From JACCTU01 sp963809175 (GTDB taxonomy: Bacteria > Actinomycetota > Thermoleophilia > Gaiellales > Gaiellaceae): a DNA stretch of 64,000 nt. This document shows, one piece after another, positions 1-7,311 of this stretch. The notes below the pieces were generated by a model. That model ran no database searches, was not told where the DNA came from, and worked only from the letters and a program-made list of their open reading frames with translations. The stretch lies in the NCBI GenBank assembly GCA_963809175.1, contig CAWEIK010000001.1, forward strand, positions 868,001 through 932,000, read 5' to 3'. Both the position numbers and the translations under genes were made by a program. The stretch's first letter is position 1. Each line of letters opens with the position of its first letter.

Positions 1-456
1 GCGCGGGCGGTGCTCTTGTTCGTGGTCGTTGCGATGTTCTTCGACCTGAGCCTGCCGAACGCGAACTACTTCGCTGCGCTGCTGGTCGTGGCGATCGCGT
101 CGATCTCGTTCATCGGGATCGGGATGATGACCTCGGTGATGCCGCTCATCTCGCCGGAGAAGGGCATGCAGCTCGGCTTCATCGGTCAGGGGATCCTGCT
201 CGTCGTGTCCGGTGTGTATTACCCCGTGGAGGTTCTCCCGCAATGGATGCAGATGATCGCCAAGATCTCGCCGGCCACGTACGCGCTCGAGGGTGCGCGC
301 GACGCGATCATGGACGGAGCCGGAGTCGCCGACCTGTGGGACGAGATCTGGCCGCTGATCATCATCGGGGTCGTCTCGGTCCCGCTCGGGCTCTGGGTGT
401 TCTCCGTCGGTGAGCGGTACGCCAAGCGACACGGAAAGCTCAAGCGGTCCGGCTAG
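1..456 (+). CDS. ABC-2 type transporter permease, C-terminal part
   Basis: The frame is open at base 1, so only the last 151 residues are present. They hold about four hydrophobic segments (residues 4-15, 20-40, 58-75 and 120-138). A conserved turn resembling the ABC-2 core follows, with SGVYYPVEVLPQWMQ near residue 70 and the P-x-T/Y stretch SPATYALEGARDAIM near residue 90. This pattern is the usual end of drug or polysaccharide exporter permeases of the ABC2_membrane family, which sit in the inner membrane and pair with a separate ATPase. The partner ATPase should lie upstream, outside the window. The substrate cannot be told. The gene ends 30 bases before an MFS exporter. Confidence 0.8.
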   Translation, partial: ARAVLLFVVVAMFFDLSLPNANYFAALLVVAIASISFIGIGMMTSVMPLISPEKGMQLGFIGQGILLVVSGVYYPVEVLPQWMQMIAKISPATYALEGARDAIMDGAGVADLWDEIWPLIIIGVVSVPLGLWVFSVGERYAKRHGKLKRSG

Positions 457-485
457 AGGGGCCGAAGATCCTTGCGCCCTTCGGC

Positions 486-1708
486 GTGCGGGACTTCGCC
501 CTCTACTGGACCGCGCGCACCGTCTCGTTCCTCGGCGACGGGGTGATGAGCGTGGCCCTGCCGTGGCAGGTCTACGAGCTCTCCAACTCGCCGACGGCGA
601 TGGGCGCTCGTCGGCGGGCTGCAGACGGCCGCGATCCTCGCGTTCGTGCTCCTCGGCGGGAGTCGCCTCCGACCGCCTCGAGCGCAAGAAGGTGATCATC
701 GTCGCCGACGTCGTCCGCGCGCTCGCGGCGGGAGCGATCGGCGTGCTCGCGATCACCGGCGACCTCGAGCTCTGGCACCTCTGCGTGATGGCGGCCGTCT
801 TCGGCCTGGGCCAGGCGTTCGCCGGGCCTGCGTTCGGCTCGATCGTCCCGCAGCTCGTGCCGGACGACCTGCTCGTGCAGGCGAACTCGGCGCTCTTCAC
901 GGTCAACCCGCTCGCGTTCCTCTTCATCGGGCCGGCGCTCGGCGGGTTCACGATCGCCGCGGCCGGCACGGGGGTCGCGTTCCTGCTGGACGCCGCCTCG
1001 TTCGCCGTCGGGCGCGGTCGCGATCGCGCTGATCGCCGCGCGCCCGGCGGCGCGCATCCTCGACGAAGGCGAACGGCGCACGATCGTCCAGGACATCCGC
1101 GAGAGCGTCCGCTACGTGCGTCGGCGGGTCTGGCTCTGGGGCACGCTGACTCTGGGAGCTGCTCGTGCTTCCGCTGGCCTGGGGCCCGTTCGTCGTCCTG
1201 CTCCCGTTCTTCGTCAAGAACGAGCTCGGCGGCGACGCTCGCGAGCTCGGGCTCGTTTTCGCGGCAGGCGGTGCGAGCTCGGTGCTGATGGCGCTCCTGA
1301 TCTCGCAGGTCGGCCTGCCGCGCCGGCACATCGCCTTCATGTTCGCCGCGTTCGGGCTCGGCGCCGTCGATCTCGCGATCTACGCGCTGACGAGCGCGAC
1401 CTGGCAGGCGATGGTGGTCGCCTTTGTCGCCAGTTGCGGCTGGACCGCTGGGGTCGTCACGTGGAACACGTTGCTCCAGCGGAACGTACCCGCCGAGATC
1501 CTCGGCCGGGTGCGGAGCCTCGACTGGCTGGCCGCGACCGCGCTCGTGCCGTTCTCCTTCGTGGTCGTCGGGCCGCTCGCCGAGTGGGCCGGGGTCAGGC
1601 CGGTCATGGTCGGCTGCGGCGTCCTCGGGCGCGGTCTTCACCGTGGCCGCCTTCCTGCTCCCGGGCATGCGCAACACCGAGGGGAAGGTCTCGCTCTCGA
1701 GCGGGTAG
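486..1708 (+). CDS. MFS transporter (enterobactin exporter/EntS-like), frameshifted
   Basis: Five frames joined in order give one MFS permease of about 405 residues. It opens with RDFALYWTARTVSFLGDGVM and carries the cytoplasmic loop SDRLERKKVII typical of the family. About ten hydrophobic helices follow, and the best match is the MFS_3/EntS-like export group. The breaks fall at GGG runs at 602-604, 658-660, 1010-1012, 1154-1156 and 1627-1629. Removing one G at each restores a continuous protein. That pattern suggests sequence errors, not a decayed gene, although five true lesions cannot be excluded. The GTG at 486 is a guess, since the open frame continues upstream to about 459. The TAG stop at 1706-1708 overlaps a possible glnA promoter box. 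Confidence 0.75.
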
Positions 1709-1767
1709 ACTCCGGCCGTCCGGTAGGCGACGATGCCTCGGGCGCGACGATCGCGCCTGGGGCTTTT
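1706..1767 (+). promoter_or_regulatory. glnA promoter box and tandem-hairpin leader
   Basis: A TAGACT box at 1706-1711 fits an actinobacterial -10 element and would start a transcript near 1718. The 70-base leader then holds two adjacent hairpins. The first is AGGC/GCCT at 1725-1738 with a six-base loop. The second is GGCGCG/CGCGCC at 1741-1757 with loop ACGAT, followed by a run of four T at 1764-1767. Both loops contain ACGAT. The second hairpin plus the T-run looks like a weak intrinsic terminator, so the leader could be an attenuator. The hairpins are seen in the sequence. Any link to the ANTAR regulator at 6404 is inference. Confidence 0.45.
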
Positions 1768-1787
1768 GTGCGTTCTAGGAGGCAAAC

Positions 1788-3152
1788 ATGGCGCAGGTGG
1801 AAACGCGGAACAGGGCGACGTCGAACGAGGACTCCCGCAAGGAAGTCCTTCGGCGCGTCGACAAGGAGAAGGCGGAGTTCGTGCTGCTCTGGTTCACGGA
1901 CCTCGAGGGGCACCTCAAGAGCTTCGCGATCACACCGCACGAGCTCGAGGCGGCGCTCGACGACGGGATGGGCTTCGACGGCTCGTCGATCACCGGGTTC
2001 AACGCGATCGAGGAGTCCGACATGGTCGCGATCCCCGATCCCGAGACCTTCCAGATGATGCCGTGGCGGGAAGGCGAGACGCGGGTGGCGAGGATGATCT
2101 GCGACGTCGTCACGCCGGACGGCAAGCCCTACGACGGCGACCCGCGCTACGTCCTGCGCCAGGCGCTCGAGCGCATGCAGTCGATGGGCTTCGACACCTT
2201 CAACATCGGCCCCGAGCTCGAGTACTTCCTCTTCAAGGACGACACGGGTACCGAGACGCTCGACGAGGGCGGCTACTTCGCGATGACGACGATGGACGCT
2301 GCGGGCGAGCTGCGGAACGAGACGATCCGCGCGCTCACGTCGGTCGGGATCCCGGTCGAGTACCACCACCACGAGGTGGGGCCGTCGCAGCACGAGATCG
2401 ACATGCGCTTCTCGCCTGCCCTCGAGATGGCGGATCACACGATCACGTACCGGCTGATCGTCAAGGAGGTCGCGAAGAAGGCGGGGTTCCACGCCACCTT
2501 CATGCCGAAGCCGATCTACGGCGAGAACGGCTCGGGCATGCACACGCACCAGTCGCTCTTCACCGACGGGCGGAACGCGTTCTTCGACGCCGACGACGAG
2601 TGGAACCTGAGCGAGGTCGGCAAGGCCTTCATCGCGGGGCAGCTGCATCACGCGCGTGAGCTCTCGGCCGTGTTCGCGCAGTGGGTGAACTCCTACAAGC
2701 GGCTCGTGCCGGGCTTCGAGGCGCCGGTCTACGTCGCGTGGTCGCGTCGCAACCGGTCGGCGCTGATCCGGATCCCGCTCTACAAGCCGGGCGCCGAGCA
2801 GGCGACGCGCGCCGAGCTTCGCTGCCCGGATCCGGCGTGCAACCCGTACCTGACGTTCGCCGCCCTGCTCCATGCCGGGCTCGAGGGGATCGAGAAGGGC
2901 TACGAGCTGCCCGAGCCGATGGAGACGAACCTGTACCACCTGACCGCGGAGCAGCGTCGGGAGCGCGGGATCGTCTCCCTGCCGGAGACGCTCGGCGAGG
3001 CGATCGACGAGATGGCGCAGTCCGAGCTGATGCGAAAGGCGCTCGGCCCGCACATCTTCGACCGCTACGTCGAGCTGAAGCGCAAGGAGTGGGACGAGTA
3101 CCGCGTCCAGCTCACCGACTGGGAGATGAAGCGCTACCTCGCAGCGCTCTAG
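1788..3152 (+). CDS. glnA: Glutamine synthetase, type I (GSI-alpha-like)
   Basis: Joins ammonia to glutamate with ATP in the cytoplasm. The 454-residue protein has the beta-Grasp N-domain (GFDGSSI near residue 65). It also has the metal and glutamate ligands of the catalytic domain: GPELEYF near 143, HHHEVGPSQHEID near 192, the NGSGMHTHQS loop near 246 and NRSALIRIP near 322. The stretch around residue 381 reads NLYHLTAEQ in place of the NLYDLPPEE seen around the adenylylated Tyr of GSI-beta. Control by GlnE adenylylation is therefore unlikely. The ATG has a strong AGGAGG seven bases upstream. It is preceded by a two-hairpin leader and followed by a GC hairpin. No frameshift is present. A second glnA elsewhere is likely but not seen. 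Confidence 0.95.
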   Translation: MAQVETRNRATSNEDSRKEVLRRVDKEKAEFVLLWFTDLEGHLKSFAITPHELEAALDDGMGFDGSSITGFNAIEESDMVAIPDPETFQMMPWREGETRVARMICDVVTPDGKPYDGDPRYVLRQALERMQSMGFDTFNIGPELEYFLFKDDTGTETLDEGGYFAMTTMDAAGELRNETIRALTSVGIPVEYHHHEVGPSQHEIDMRFSPALEMADHTITYRLIVKEVAKKAGFHATFMPKPIYGENGSGMHTHQSLFTDGRNAFFDADDEWNLSEVGKAFIAGQLHHARELSAVFAQWVNSYKRLVPGFEAPVYVAWSRRNRSALIRIPLYKPGAEQATRAELRCPDPACNPYLTFAALLHAGLEGIEKGYELPEPMETNLYHLTAEQRRERGIVSLPETLGEAIDEMAQSELMRKALGPHIFDRYVELKRKEWDEYRVQLTDWEMKRYLAAL

Positions 3153-3235
3153 ACACGTCGCCCAACCGCGAAATGATGCGTGACTCCGGCCCGGACGCTC
3201 TGCGGCGATTGGGCCGGCAACTGACGGCCGACCGC

Positions 3236-3257
3236 GGGGCGCTTGCTAAGGCGCCCC
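3236..3257 (+). terminator. GC-rich hairpin after glnA
   Basis: GGGGCGC at 3236-3242 pairs perfectly with GCGCCCC at 3251-3257 around an eight-base loop. There is no T-run after it, so this is a possible Rho-independent terminator of the U-less kind common in high-GC genomes, or a processed 3' end. The rest of the 146-base gap (3153-3298) holds no gene that I can support. Confidence 0.45.
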
Positions 3258-3298
3258 GTGGTCGTTCCGGGGCGAGAGTCTCTGGGTGAGGTCAGGCT

Positions 3299-3553
3299 TT
3301 AGAGGAAGCTCTGAACGTTCTCGCGCGGGACGCGGAGGCCGATCACGCCGCTGGTGGCGTCGATCTGCTCGATCGCGTCTGCGGGAACGAGGTGGCGCCG
3401 TCGCCCGAAGAAGCCCTTGCGGACGGAGATCGCGTCCGGCTCGTCGGGGCGGGTGCCGTACATCGGCGACTCGACCTTGCCCAGGACCCGTCCGCGAGAG
3501 TCGGCGACGATGTAGCCCATCGTGCGGCGGAGGTCATAGGCGAGGGCGCTCAT
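3299..3553 (-). CDS. Small PRC-barrel-like protein
   Basis: An 84-residue soluble protein. It begins MSALAYDLRRTMGYIVAD and has the strand pattern of a PRC barrel: GYIVADSRGRVLGKVESPMY, then ISVRKGFFGRRRHLVPADAI, then a closing strand near GVIGLRVP. PRC-barrel proteins bind RNA or act in photosynthetic and envelope complexes, and no specific role can be given here. It is the first gene of a minus-strand cluster and is convergent with glnA. Family assignment is from strand pattern only. Confidence 0.6.
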   Translation of the reverse strand: MSALAYDLRRTMGYIVADSRGRVLGKVESPMYGTRPDEPDAISVRKGFFGRRRHLVPADAIEQIDATSGVIGLRVPRENVQSFL

Positions 3554-3625
3554 TGATCTGAACCTATTCCCCGTCTGTGGGCAAAATCCCCTCTGTGGGG
3601 TAAGGATTCTGTTAGCCCAGATGGG

Positions 3626-4090
3626 CTAGTCCGGTTTGACGCTCATCGCCCAGACCGCGACGAGGTACGCGGCGAGGGCGATCGTTGTCAGCACGGTGCC
3701 GATCCGGACGAGGAGGCTCGGGCCGGGCTGGTCGTCGCGGCGAAGGCGCCGGATGCCGATCCCCGTCAGGATGATCGAAATCAGGAGGAGCAGGCCGCCG
3801 GGCTCGGCGGTGATGTAGCCGATCTCGATCCAGGTCGGCTCGAGGTCGTCGAAACCCTCCTTGGAAGCGATCCACTGGCCCCCGACAAACATCAGCCACC
3901 ACGACGGGAACGCGACCACGAGGAGCGACCAGAAGCCGAGCCGCGAGAACGTCGCGGAGTCGCGCCTCCAGCCGAGCCAGAACGCCGTGACCGCGCAGGT
4001 CAGGCCGCCGACGAGCAGCATCGCGCCGAGCACGTGCAGCAGCAGCGCGAAGTTCCAGTCGTCCGGCCGGATCGCGGCGAGCACGTTCAT
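3626..4090 (-). CDS. DUF2269-like integral membrane protein
   Basis: A 154-residue protein with four predicted membrane helices (around residues 15-38, 52-72, 92-112 and 128-148). The first helix contains LLLHVLGAMLLVGG, which resembles the FLHVL opening of the DUF2269/YczE-like membrane family. The ATG at 4090 overlaps the stop of the upstream gene by four bases (ATGA), so the two are translationally coupled. They look like paralogous halves of one complex. The function of the family is unknown. Confidence 0.6.
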   Translation of the reverse strand: MNVLAAIRPDDWNFALLLHVLGAMLLVGGLTCAVTAFWLGWRRDSATFSRLGFWSLLVVAFPSWWLMFVGGQWIASKEGFDDLEPTWIEIGYITAEPGGLLLLISIILTGIGIRRLRRDDQPGPSLLVRIGTVLTTIALAAYLVAVWAMSVKPD

Positions 4091-4569
4091 GCCCCGGGCT
4101 TGTAGATCATGTCGATGAGCAGGAGCAGCACCGCGAGGCTCGAGATGCCGTTGAGCGTCATCCCCTTCGGGTCTTTGAGCCTCGCGCGAAGCTCGGGGCT
4201 CGACTCCTCGCCGCGTCCTTCGGCCGCGAGCTGTTCCGCGAGTTTCTGGGCCTCCATGTACGGGACGCCTCCCCGCCTGCCTGTCTCCGTGGAGATCGCC
4301 CAGAGAATGAGCGCGGCGATGATCCAGCCGTCCCAGACCTGGTACTCGTCGCGCTCGATCGCGAGCCAGACTCCGAAGATGACCGTTCCGAGCGAGCCGA
4401 TGACCACAAGCACGTTGGCGGGCCGTGCGACCCGGAAGTAGCGCAACGACTCGGCCGGCCGGTCGACGGTTCGGGCCACGATCCCGATGACCCAGAAGAC
4501 AACGAGCGCCGCCACGAGGGCGAACGCGGTCAGGACGTGCAGGAAGAGGAGCCAGTCGTAGAGCGACAT
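4087..4569 (-). CDS. DUF2269 family membrane protein
   Basis: A 160-residue protein with four helices. The first reads YDWLLFLHVLTAFALVAA, the signature start of DUF2269. A conserved RPANVLVVIGSLGTVIFG segment follows near residue 50. A charged cytoplasmic loop (residues 108-135) separates the third and fourth helices. It is the upstream member of an ATGA-coupled pair with the next minus-strand gene, and is divergent from the histidine kinase at 4615. A TAGGTT box nine bases upstream of the ATG may be its -10 element. The biochemical role is not known for the family. Confidence 0.7.
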   Translation of the reverse strand: MSLYDWLLFLHVLTAFALVAALVVFWVIGIVARTVDRPAESLRYFRVARPANVLVVIGSLGTVIFGVWLAIERDEYQVWDGWIIAALILWAISTETGRRGGVPYMEAQKLAEQLAAEGRGEESSPELRARLKDPKGMTLNGISSLAVLLLLIDMIYKPGA

Positions 4570-4602
4570 GCCGGCAGAAACCTAGGACATCCGGCGGACG
4601 GG

Positions 4603-4608
4603 CACAAT
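4603..4608 (+). promoter_or_regulatory. -10 box for a leaderless histidine kinase transcript
   Basis: CACAAT at 4603-4608 is followed by a six-base spacer and then the ATG at 4615. That spacing places transcription start at or next to the start codon. No ribosome binding site is visible, so leaderless initiation is inferred. Confidence 0.4.
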
Positions 4609-4614
4609 CGGCAG

Positions 4615-6027
4615 ATGGACGAGAGCGCACGCCACCTCGGGCTCCTGACCGAGACGATCGCGGCGGTCAACTCGTCGCTCGATCTCGAGGAGGTGCTCGG
4701 GCTGATCGCGAGGCGCGTCGCGGTTGCGCTCGAGGCCGACGCGTGCTTCGTCTACCTGTACGACGAGCGCTCCGGCGAGCTCGTCCTGCGTGCGACCCAC
4801 GGCTCGCACGTGGAGGAGCTGACGAAGACGCCGCGCATGCGTCCGGGCGAGGGGATCACCGGCACGGCGGCGTCGGAGCGCGCGCCGGTGATGATCGCGG
4901 CGCAGGCGCACCTCGACCCGCGCTTCAAGCCCTTCCCGAACCTGCCCGAGGACGAGTACGAGTCGATCCTCGCGGTGCCGATCGTCGCTCGCGACGGGAA
5001 GCTCGAGGGCGCGCTGAACATCCGGACGATCAGGCCCCGCGAGTTCGGGGAGAGCGAGATCGGGCTGCTGCTCTCGATCGCCGCGCAGGTCGCGCAGTCG
5101 ATCGAGCACGCGCAGCTCTACGCGCAGGCCCAGCTGCGCGTGCACGAGCTCGAGTCGCTCGCGCGCATCTCCGAGGCCGTGTCGGAGTCGCTCTACCTCG
5201 AGGAGTCGCTCGAGGCGATCGTCAAGACGACGATCGCGGCGGTCGGGGCGACCGGCGCCGCACTCGTCCTCGAGGACGGGAAGATCGCGTGGCCCGAGGG
5301 TCGCGCCGGCGCGTACGCGGTGCGCCTGCCGCTGCGCTGGAAGCGCCGGCAGATCGGCGAGCTCGTGTGCGACCGCGACACGCCGTTCACCGACGAGGAG
5401 AACGCGCTGCTTGCGTCGATCGCGTCGCACGCCGCCGTTGCTCTGGAGCACGGTCGCGCCGTGATGCGCGGTGTGCTCGCACAAGAGATCCACCACCGCG
5501 TCAAGAACAACCTGCAGACCGTGGCGTCGCTGCTGCGGCTGCAGGCCCGCGCGCCCGACCTGGATCCGCGCAAGGCGCTCGAGGACTCGGTCAACCGCGT
5601 GCTCGCGATCGCGGCGGTGCACGAGGTGCTGATGGAGCGGCGCGAGGAGGAGGTCGAGCTCGCCGACCTCGTCGACCGGCTGCGCGCGATGCTGGTCCAG
5701 GGGCTGTCGGCGGGGAAGCACGTCGAGTCGTCGCTGGAGCCGGTGCAGCTGTCCGGGGACCGCGCGACGGCGCTGGCGCTCGTCTTCAGCGAGCTACTCC
5801 AGAACGCGCTCGAGCACGGTGGCTCCACGGTGAGCGTCGAGCTCAGGCGTCGCGACGGAGACGTCGTGCTCGCGATCTCCGACGACGGCGCGGGCCTGGC
5901 CGGCGAGCCGGAGACGGGCACCGGCCTCTCGATCGTCAGCGCCCTCGTCCGAGACGAGCTCGGCGGCACGCTCGCGCTGGACTCGAACGGCGCGGGCCTG
6001 CGCGCCGTCGTGACCTTTCCGGCCTAA
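4615..6027 (+). CDS. GAF-domain sensor histidine kinase (HisKA_2 type)
   Basis: A 470-residue soluble kinase. It has two GAF domains (about residues 10-160 and 185-280). The HisKA_2 dimerisation helix follows, with EIHHRVKNNLQTVASLLRLQ starting at residue 291, so the phosphorylated His is H293 or H294. The C-terminal ATPase domain has an N box (LLQNALEHG) and a G box (GTGLSIVSALV). There are no membrane segments, so the signal is probably cytosolic. HisKA_2 kinases commonly pair with ANTAR regulators, and one lies 380 bases downstream at 6404, separated only by a minus-strand VOC gene. Its stop interlocks with that gene's stop (CTAA). Ligand unknown. Confidence 0.9.
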   Translation: MDESARHLGLLTETIAAVNSSLDLEEVLGLIARRVAVALEADACFVYLYDERSGELVLRATHGSHVEELTKTPRMRPGEGITGTAASERAPVMIAAQAHLDPRFKPFPNLPEDEYESILAVPIVARDGKLEGALNIRTIRPREFGESEIGLLLSIAAQVAQSIEHAQLYAQAQLRVHELESLARISEAVSESLYLEESLEAIVKTTIAAVGATGAALVLEDGKIAWPEGRAGAYAVRLPLRWKRRQIGELVCDRDTPFTDEENALLASIASHAAVALEHGRAVMRGVLAQEIHHRVKNNLQTVASLLRLQARAPDLDPRKALEDSVNRVLAIAAVHEVLMERREEEVELADLVDRLRAMLVQGLSAGKHVESSLEPVQLSGDRATALALVFSELLQNALEHGGSTVSVELRRRDGDVVLAISDDGAGLAGEPETGTGLSIVSALVRDELGGTLALDSNGAGLRAVVTFPA

Positions 6028-6380
6028 CGCGGCTGCCAGAGCTCGAAGCGGTTGCCCTCCGGGTCGGTGGCCCACCCGAAGCGGCCGTTCTCGTCCTCCG
6101 AGGTCTGTTCGTCGACAGTCACGCCTGCCGCGCGGAGCTGCTCGAGCATCGCGTCGAGATCCGCGACCCGGTAGTTCAGCATCCATTGCTGACCCGCGGG
6201 CCAGTAGTCGGTCTCGCCCGCGAAGATCGACCAGACCGTCACGTCTCCGTCCTTCGCGACGAACGGCTGCCCGCCCCAGTCCTGCACGTCGAACCCGAGG
6301 TGCTCCGCGTACCAGGCGCGGAGCTTCTCAACGTCGCGCGCGCGGAAGAACGTCCCGCCGATCCCGACCACGCGCTCCAC
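6024..6380 (-). CDS. VOC superfamily (glyoxalase/bleomycin resistance-like) protein
   Basis: A 118-residue protein with the paired beta-alpha-beta-beta-beta modules of the vicinal oxygen chelate fold. It shows FFRARDVEKLRAWYAEHLGF at the start and the C-terminal metal-ligand strand DPEGNRFELWQP. Such proteins bind a divalent metal and act as lyases, isomerases or antibiotic-binding proteins, and the substrate is unknown. The GTG at 6380 is supported by a TAGGGT box seven bases upstream. The gene sits between a histidine kinase and its likely regulator on the opposite strand. Confidence 0.8.
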   Translation of the reverse strand: MERVVGIGGTFFRARDVEKLRAWYAEHLGFDVQDWGGQPFVAKDGDVTVWSIFAGETDYWPAGQQWMLNYRVADLDAMLEQLRAAGVTVDEQTSEDENGRFGWATDPEGNRFELWQPR

Positions 6381-6387
6381 GCCGCCG

Positions 6388-6397
6388 ACCCTACACT
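6388..6397. promoter_or_regulatory. Overlapping back-to-back leaderless promoters
   Basis: On the plus strand TACACT (6392-6397) ends six bases before the GTG of the ANTAR regulator at 6404. On the minus strand TAGGGT (6393-6388) ends seven bases before the GTG of the VOC gene at 6380. The two -10 boxes share two bases, so RNA polymerase binding on one strand should exclude the other. Neither gene has a ribosome binding site. Seen in sequence; activity is inferred. Confidence 0.5.
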
Positions 6398-6403
6398 CGT
6401 CCG

Positions 6404-6973
6404 GTGCGCATCCTGATCGCCGAGGACGAGACGATCATCCGCCTCGACCTGCGCGACCTGCTCGAGCGGGCCGGCTTCGAGGTCTGCGCCGAGGCGAAGG
6501 ACGGCGAGCAGGCGGTCGAGCTCGCGCGCTCCGAGCAGCCCGACCTCGCGATCCTCGACGTGAAGATGCCGAAGCTCGACGGGATCGAGGCCGCGCGCAG
6601 GATCCTCGACGAGCGCCCGCTGCCGATCGTGATGCTCACCGCGTACGGGCAGGAGGAGCTCGTCGCGCGCGCCGTCGAGGCAGGCGTGTTCGGCTACCTG
6701 GTCAAGCCGTTCCGCGAGCAGGACCTGCTGCCCGCGATCCACACCGCGCGCGCACGACACGACGAGCTGAGCGCGCTCCGCGAGGAGGCCGAGTCGCTCG
6801 GCGAAGCGCTCGCCGCGCGCAAGGCGATCGAGCGCGCGAAGGGGCTCCTGATGGAGAAGGAAGGCCTGAGCGAGGACGAGGCGTTCGCCCGCCTTCGCAA
6901 GGCGAGCCAGGTCTCGGGCCGTCCGCTGAAGGTCGTCGCCGAGGCGCTGATCGCGACCTTCGCGAAGAGCTAG
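6404..6973 (+). CDS. ANTAR-domain response regulator (AmiR/NasR type)
   Basis: A 189-residue regulator. The receiver domain (residues 1-118) has the acidic pair in IAEDET, the phospho-acceptor Asp52 in ILDVKMPKLDG, Thr in MLTAYG and Lys in YLVKPF. A short coiled coil follows. The ANTAR RNA-binding domain occupies about residues 128-185 (ARKAIERAKGLLMEKEGLSE and an A-F/LRKAS segment). ANTAR proteins bind paired hairpins in leader RNAs and prevent transcription termination. The likely partner is the HisKA_2 kinase just upstream. glnA, 4.6 kb away, carries a two-hairpin leader and is a candidate target. Translation seems leaderless from GTG. Confidence 0.92.
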   Translation: MRILIAEDETIIRLDLRDLLERAGFEVCAEAKDGEQAVELARSEQPDLAILDVKMPKLDGIEAARRILDERPLPIVMLTAYGQEELVARAVEAGVFGYLVKPFREQDLLPAIHTARARHDELSALREEAESLGEALAARKAIERAKGLLMEKEGLSEDEAFARLRKASQVSGRPLKVVAEALIATFAKS

Positions 6974-7311
6974 GTCATGAGCTCGAGCGCGGTGCCTGCG
7001 GCGACGAGCAGCACGCCCGCGGCGAAGAGGACGACGAGCTCGCTGACGAACGGCTTCGAGTCGGGAGCGGCGGCAGCCTTCGCCTCGGTACTGCTTGGCC
7101 CGATCCGCCGCGCGACGTGCTTTCGCGCCGACATCGGCGCACCCGAGAAGCAGGCGAACCCGATCGTGACCGCGCCCGCGATCGAGAGCATGTAGCCGAT
7201 CCACTGCACGACGCTCTCCTCCTGCGCGAGGCCGAGCACGATCCCGAGGACGAGCGCCGCCGCGACGCCGATCGACACGACGATCCCGAGCGCGCGCGCC
7301 GAGTCCCTCAT
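6970..7311 (-). CDS. Small membrane protein of unknown function
   Basis: A 113-residue protein with three hydrophobic segments. Two are near the N-terminus (residues 10-28 and 36-54), then a charged loop of about 25 residues, then a C-terminal helix (VSELVVLFAAGVLLVAAGTA). I do not recognise the family. The ATG at 7311 overlaps the stop of the upstream ABC-F gene (ATGA), which supports this start and coupling to that gene. Its stop interlocks with that of the ANTAR regulator through the shared tetramer CTAG. Confidence 0.6.
   Translation of the reverse strand: MRDSARALGIVVSIGVAAALVLGIVLGLAQEESVVQWIGYMLSIAGAVTIGFACFSGAPMSARKHVARRIGPSSTEAKAAAAPDSKPFVSELVVLFAAGVLLVAAGTALELMT

Noticed and set aside
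3200..3290. Possible tRNA-Ser(GCU), because the loop TTGCTAA after glnA resembles a Ser anticodon loop
   Set aside because: There is no T-loop GTTCGAATC-type sequence, no matching acceptor stem and no CCA or plausible variable arm. The anticodon stem also does not pair in the standard 5-bp register.
4743..6416. Long alternative plus-strand frame of 557 residues inside the histidine kinase
   Set aside because: Its composition (Arg, Ala, Gly, Asp) is typical of the third-position GC shadow of a real gene, and it has no recognisable domain. The same applies to the many other long overlapping frames in the window.
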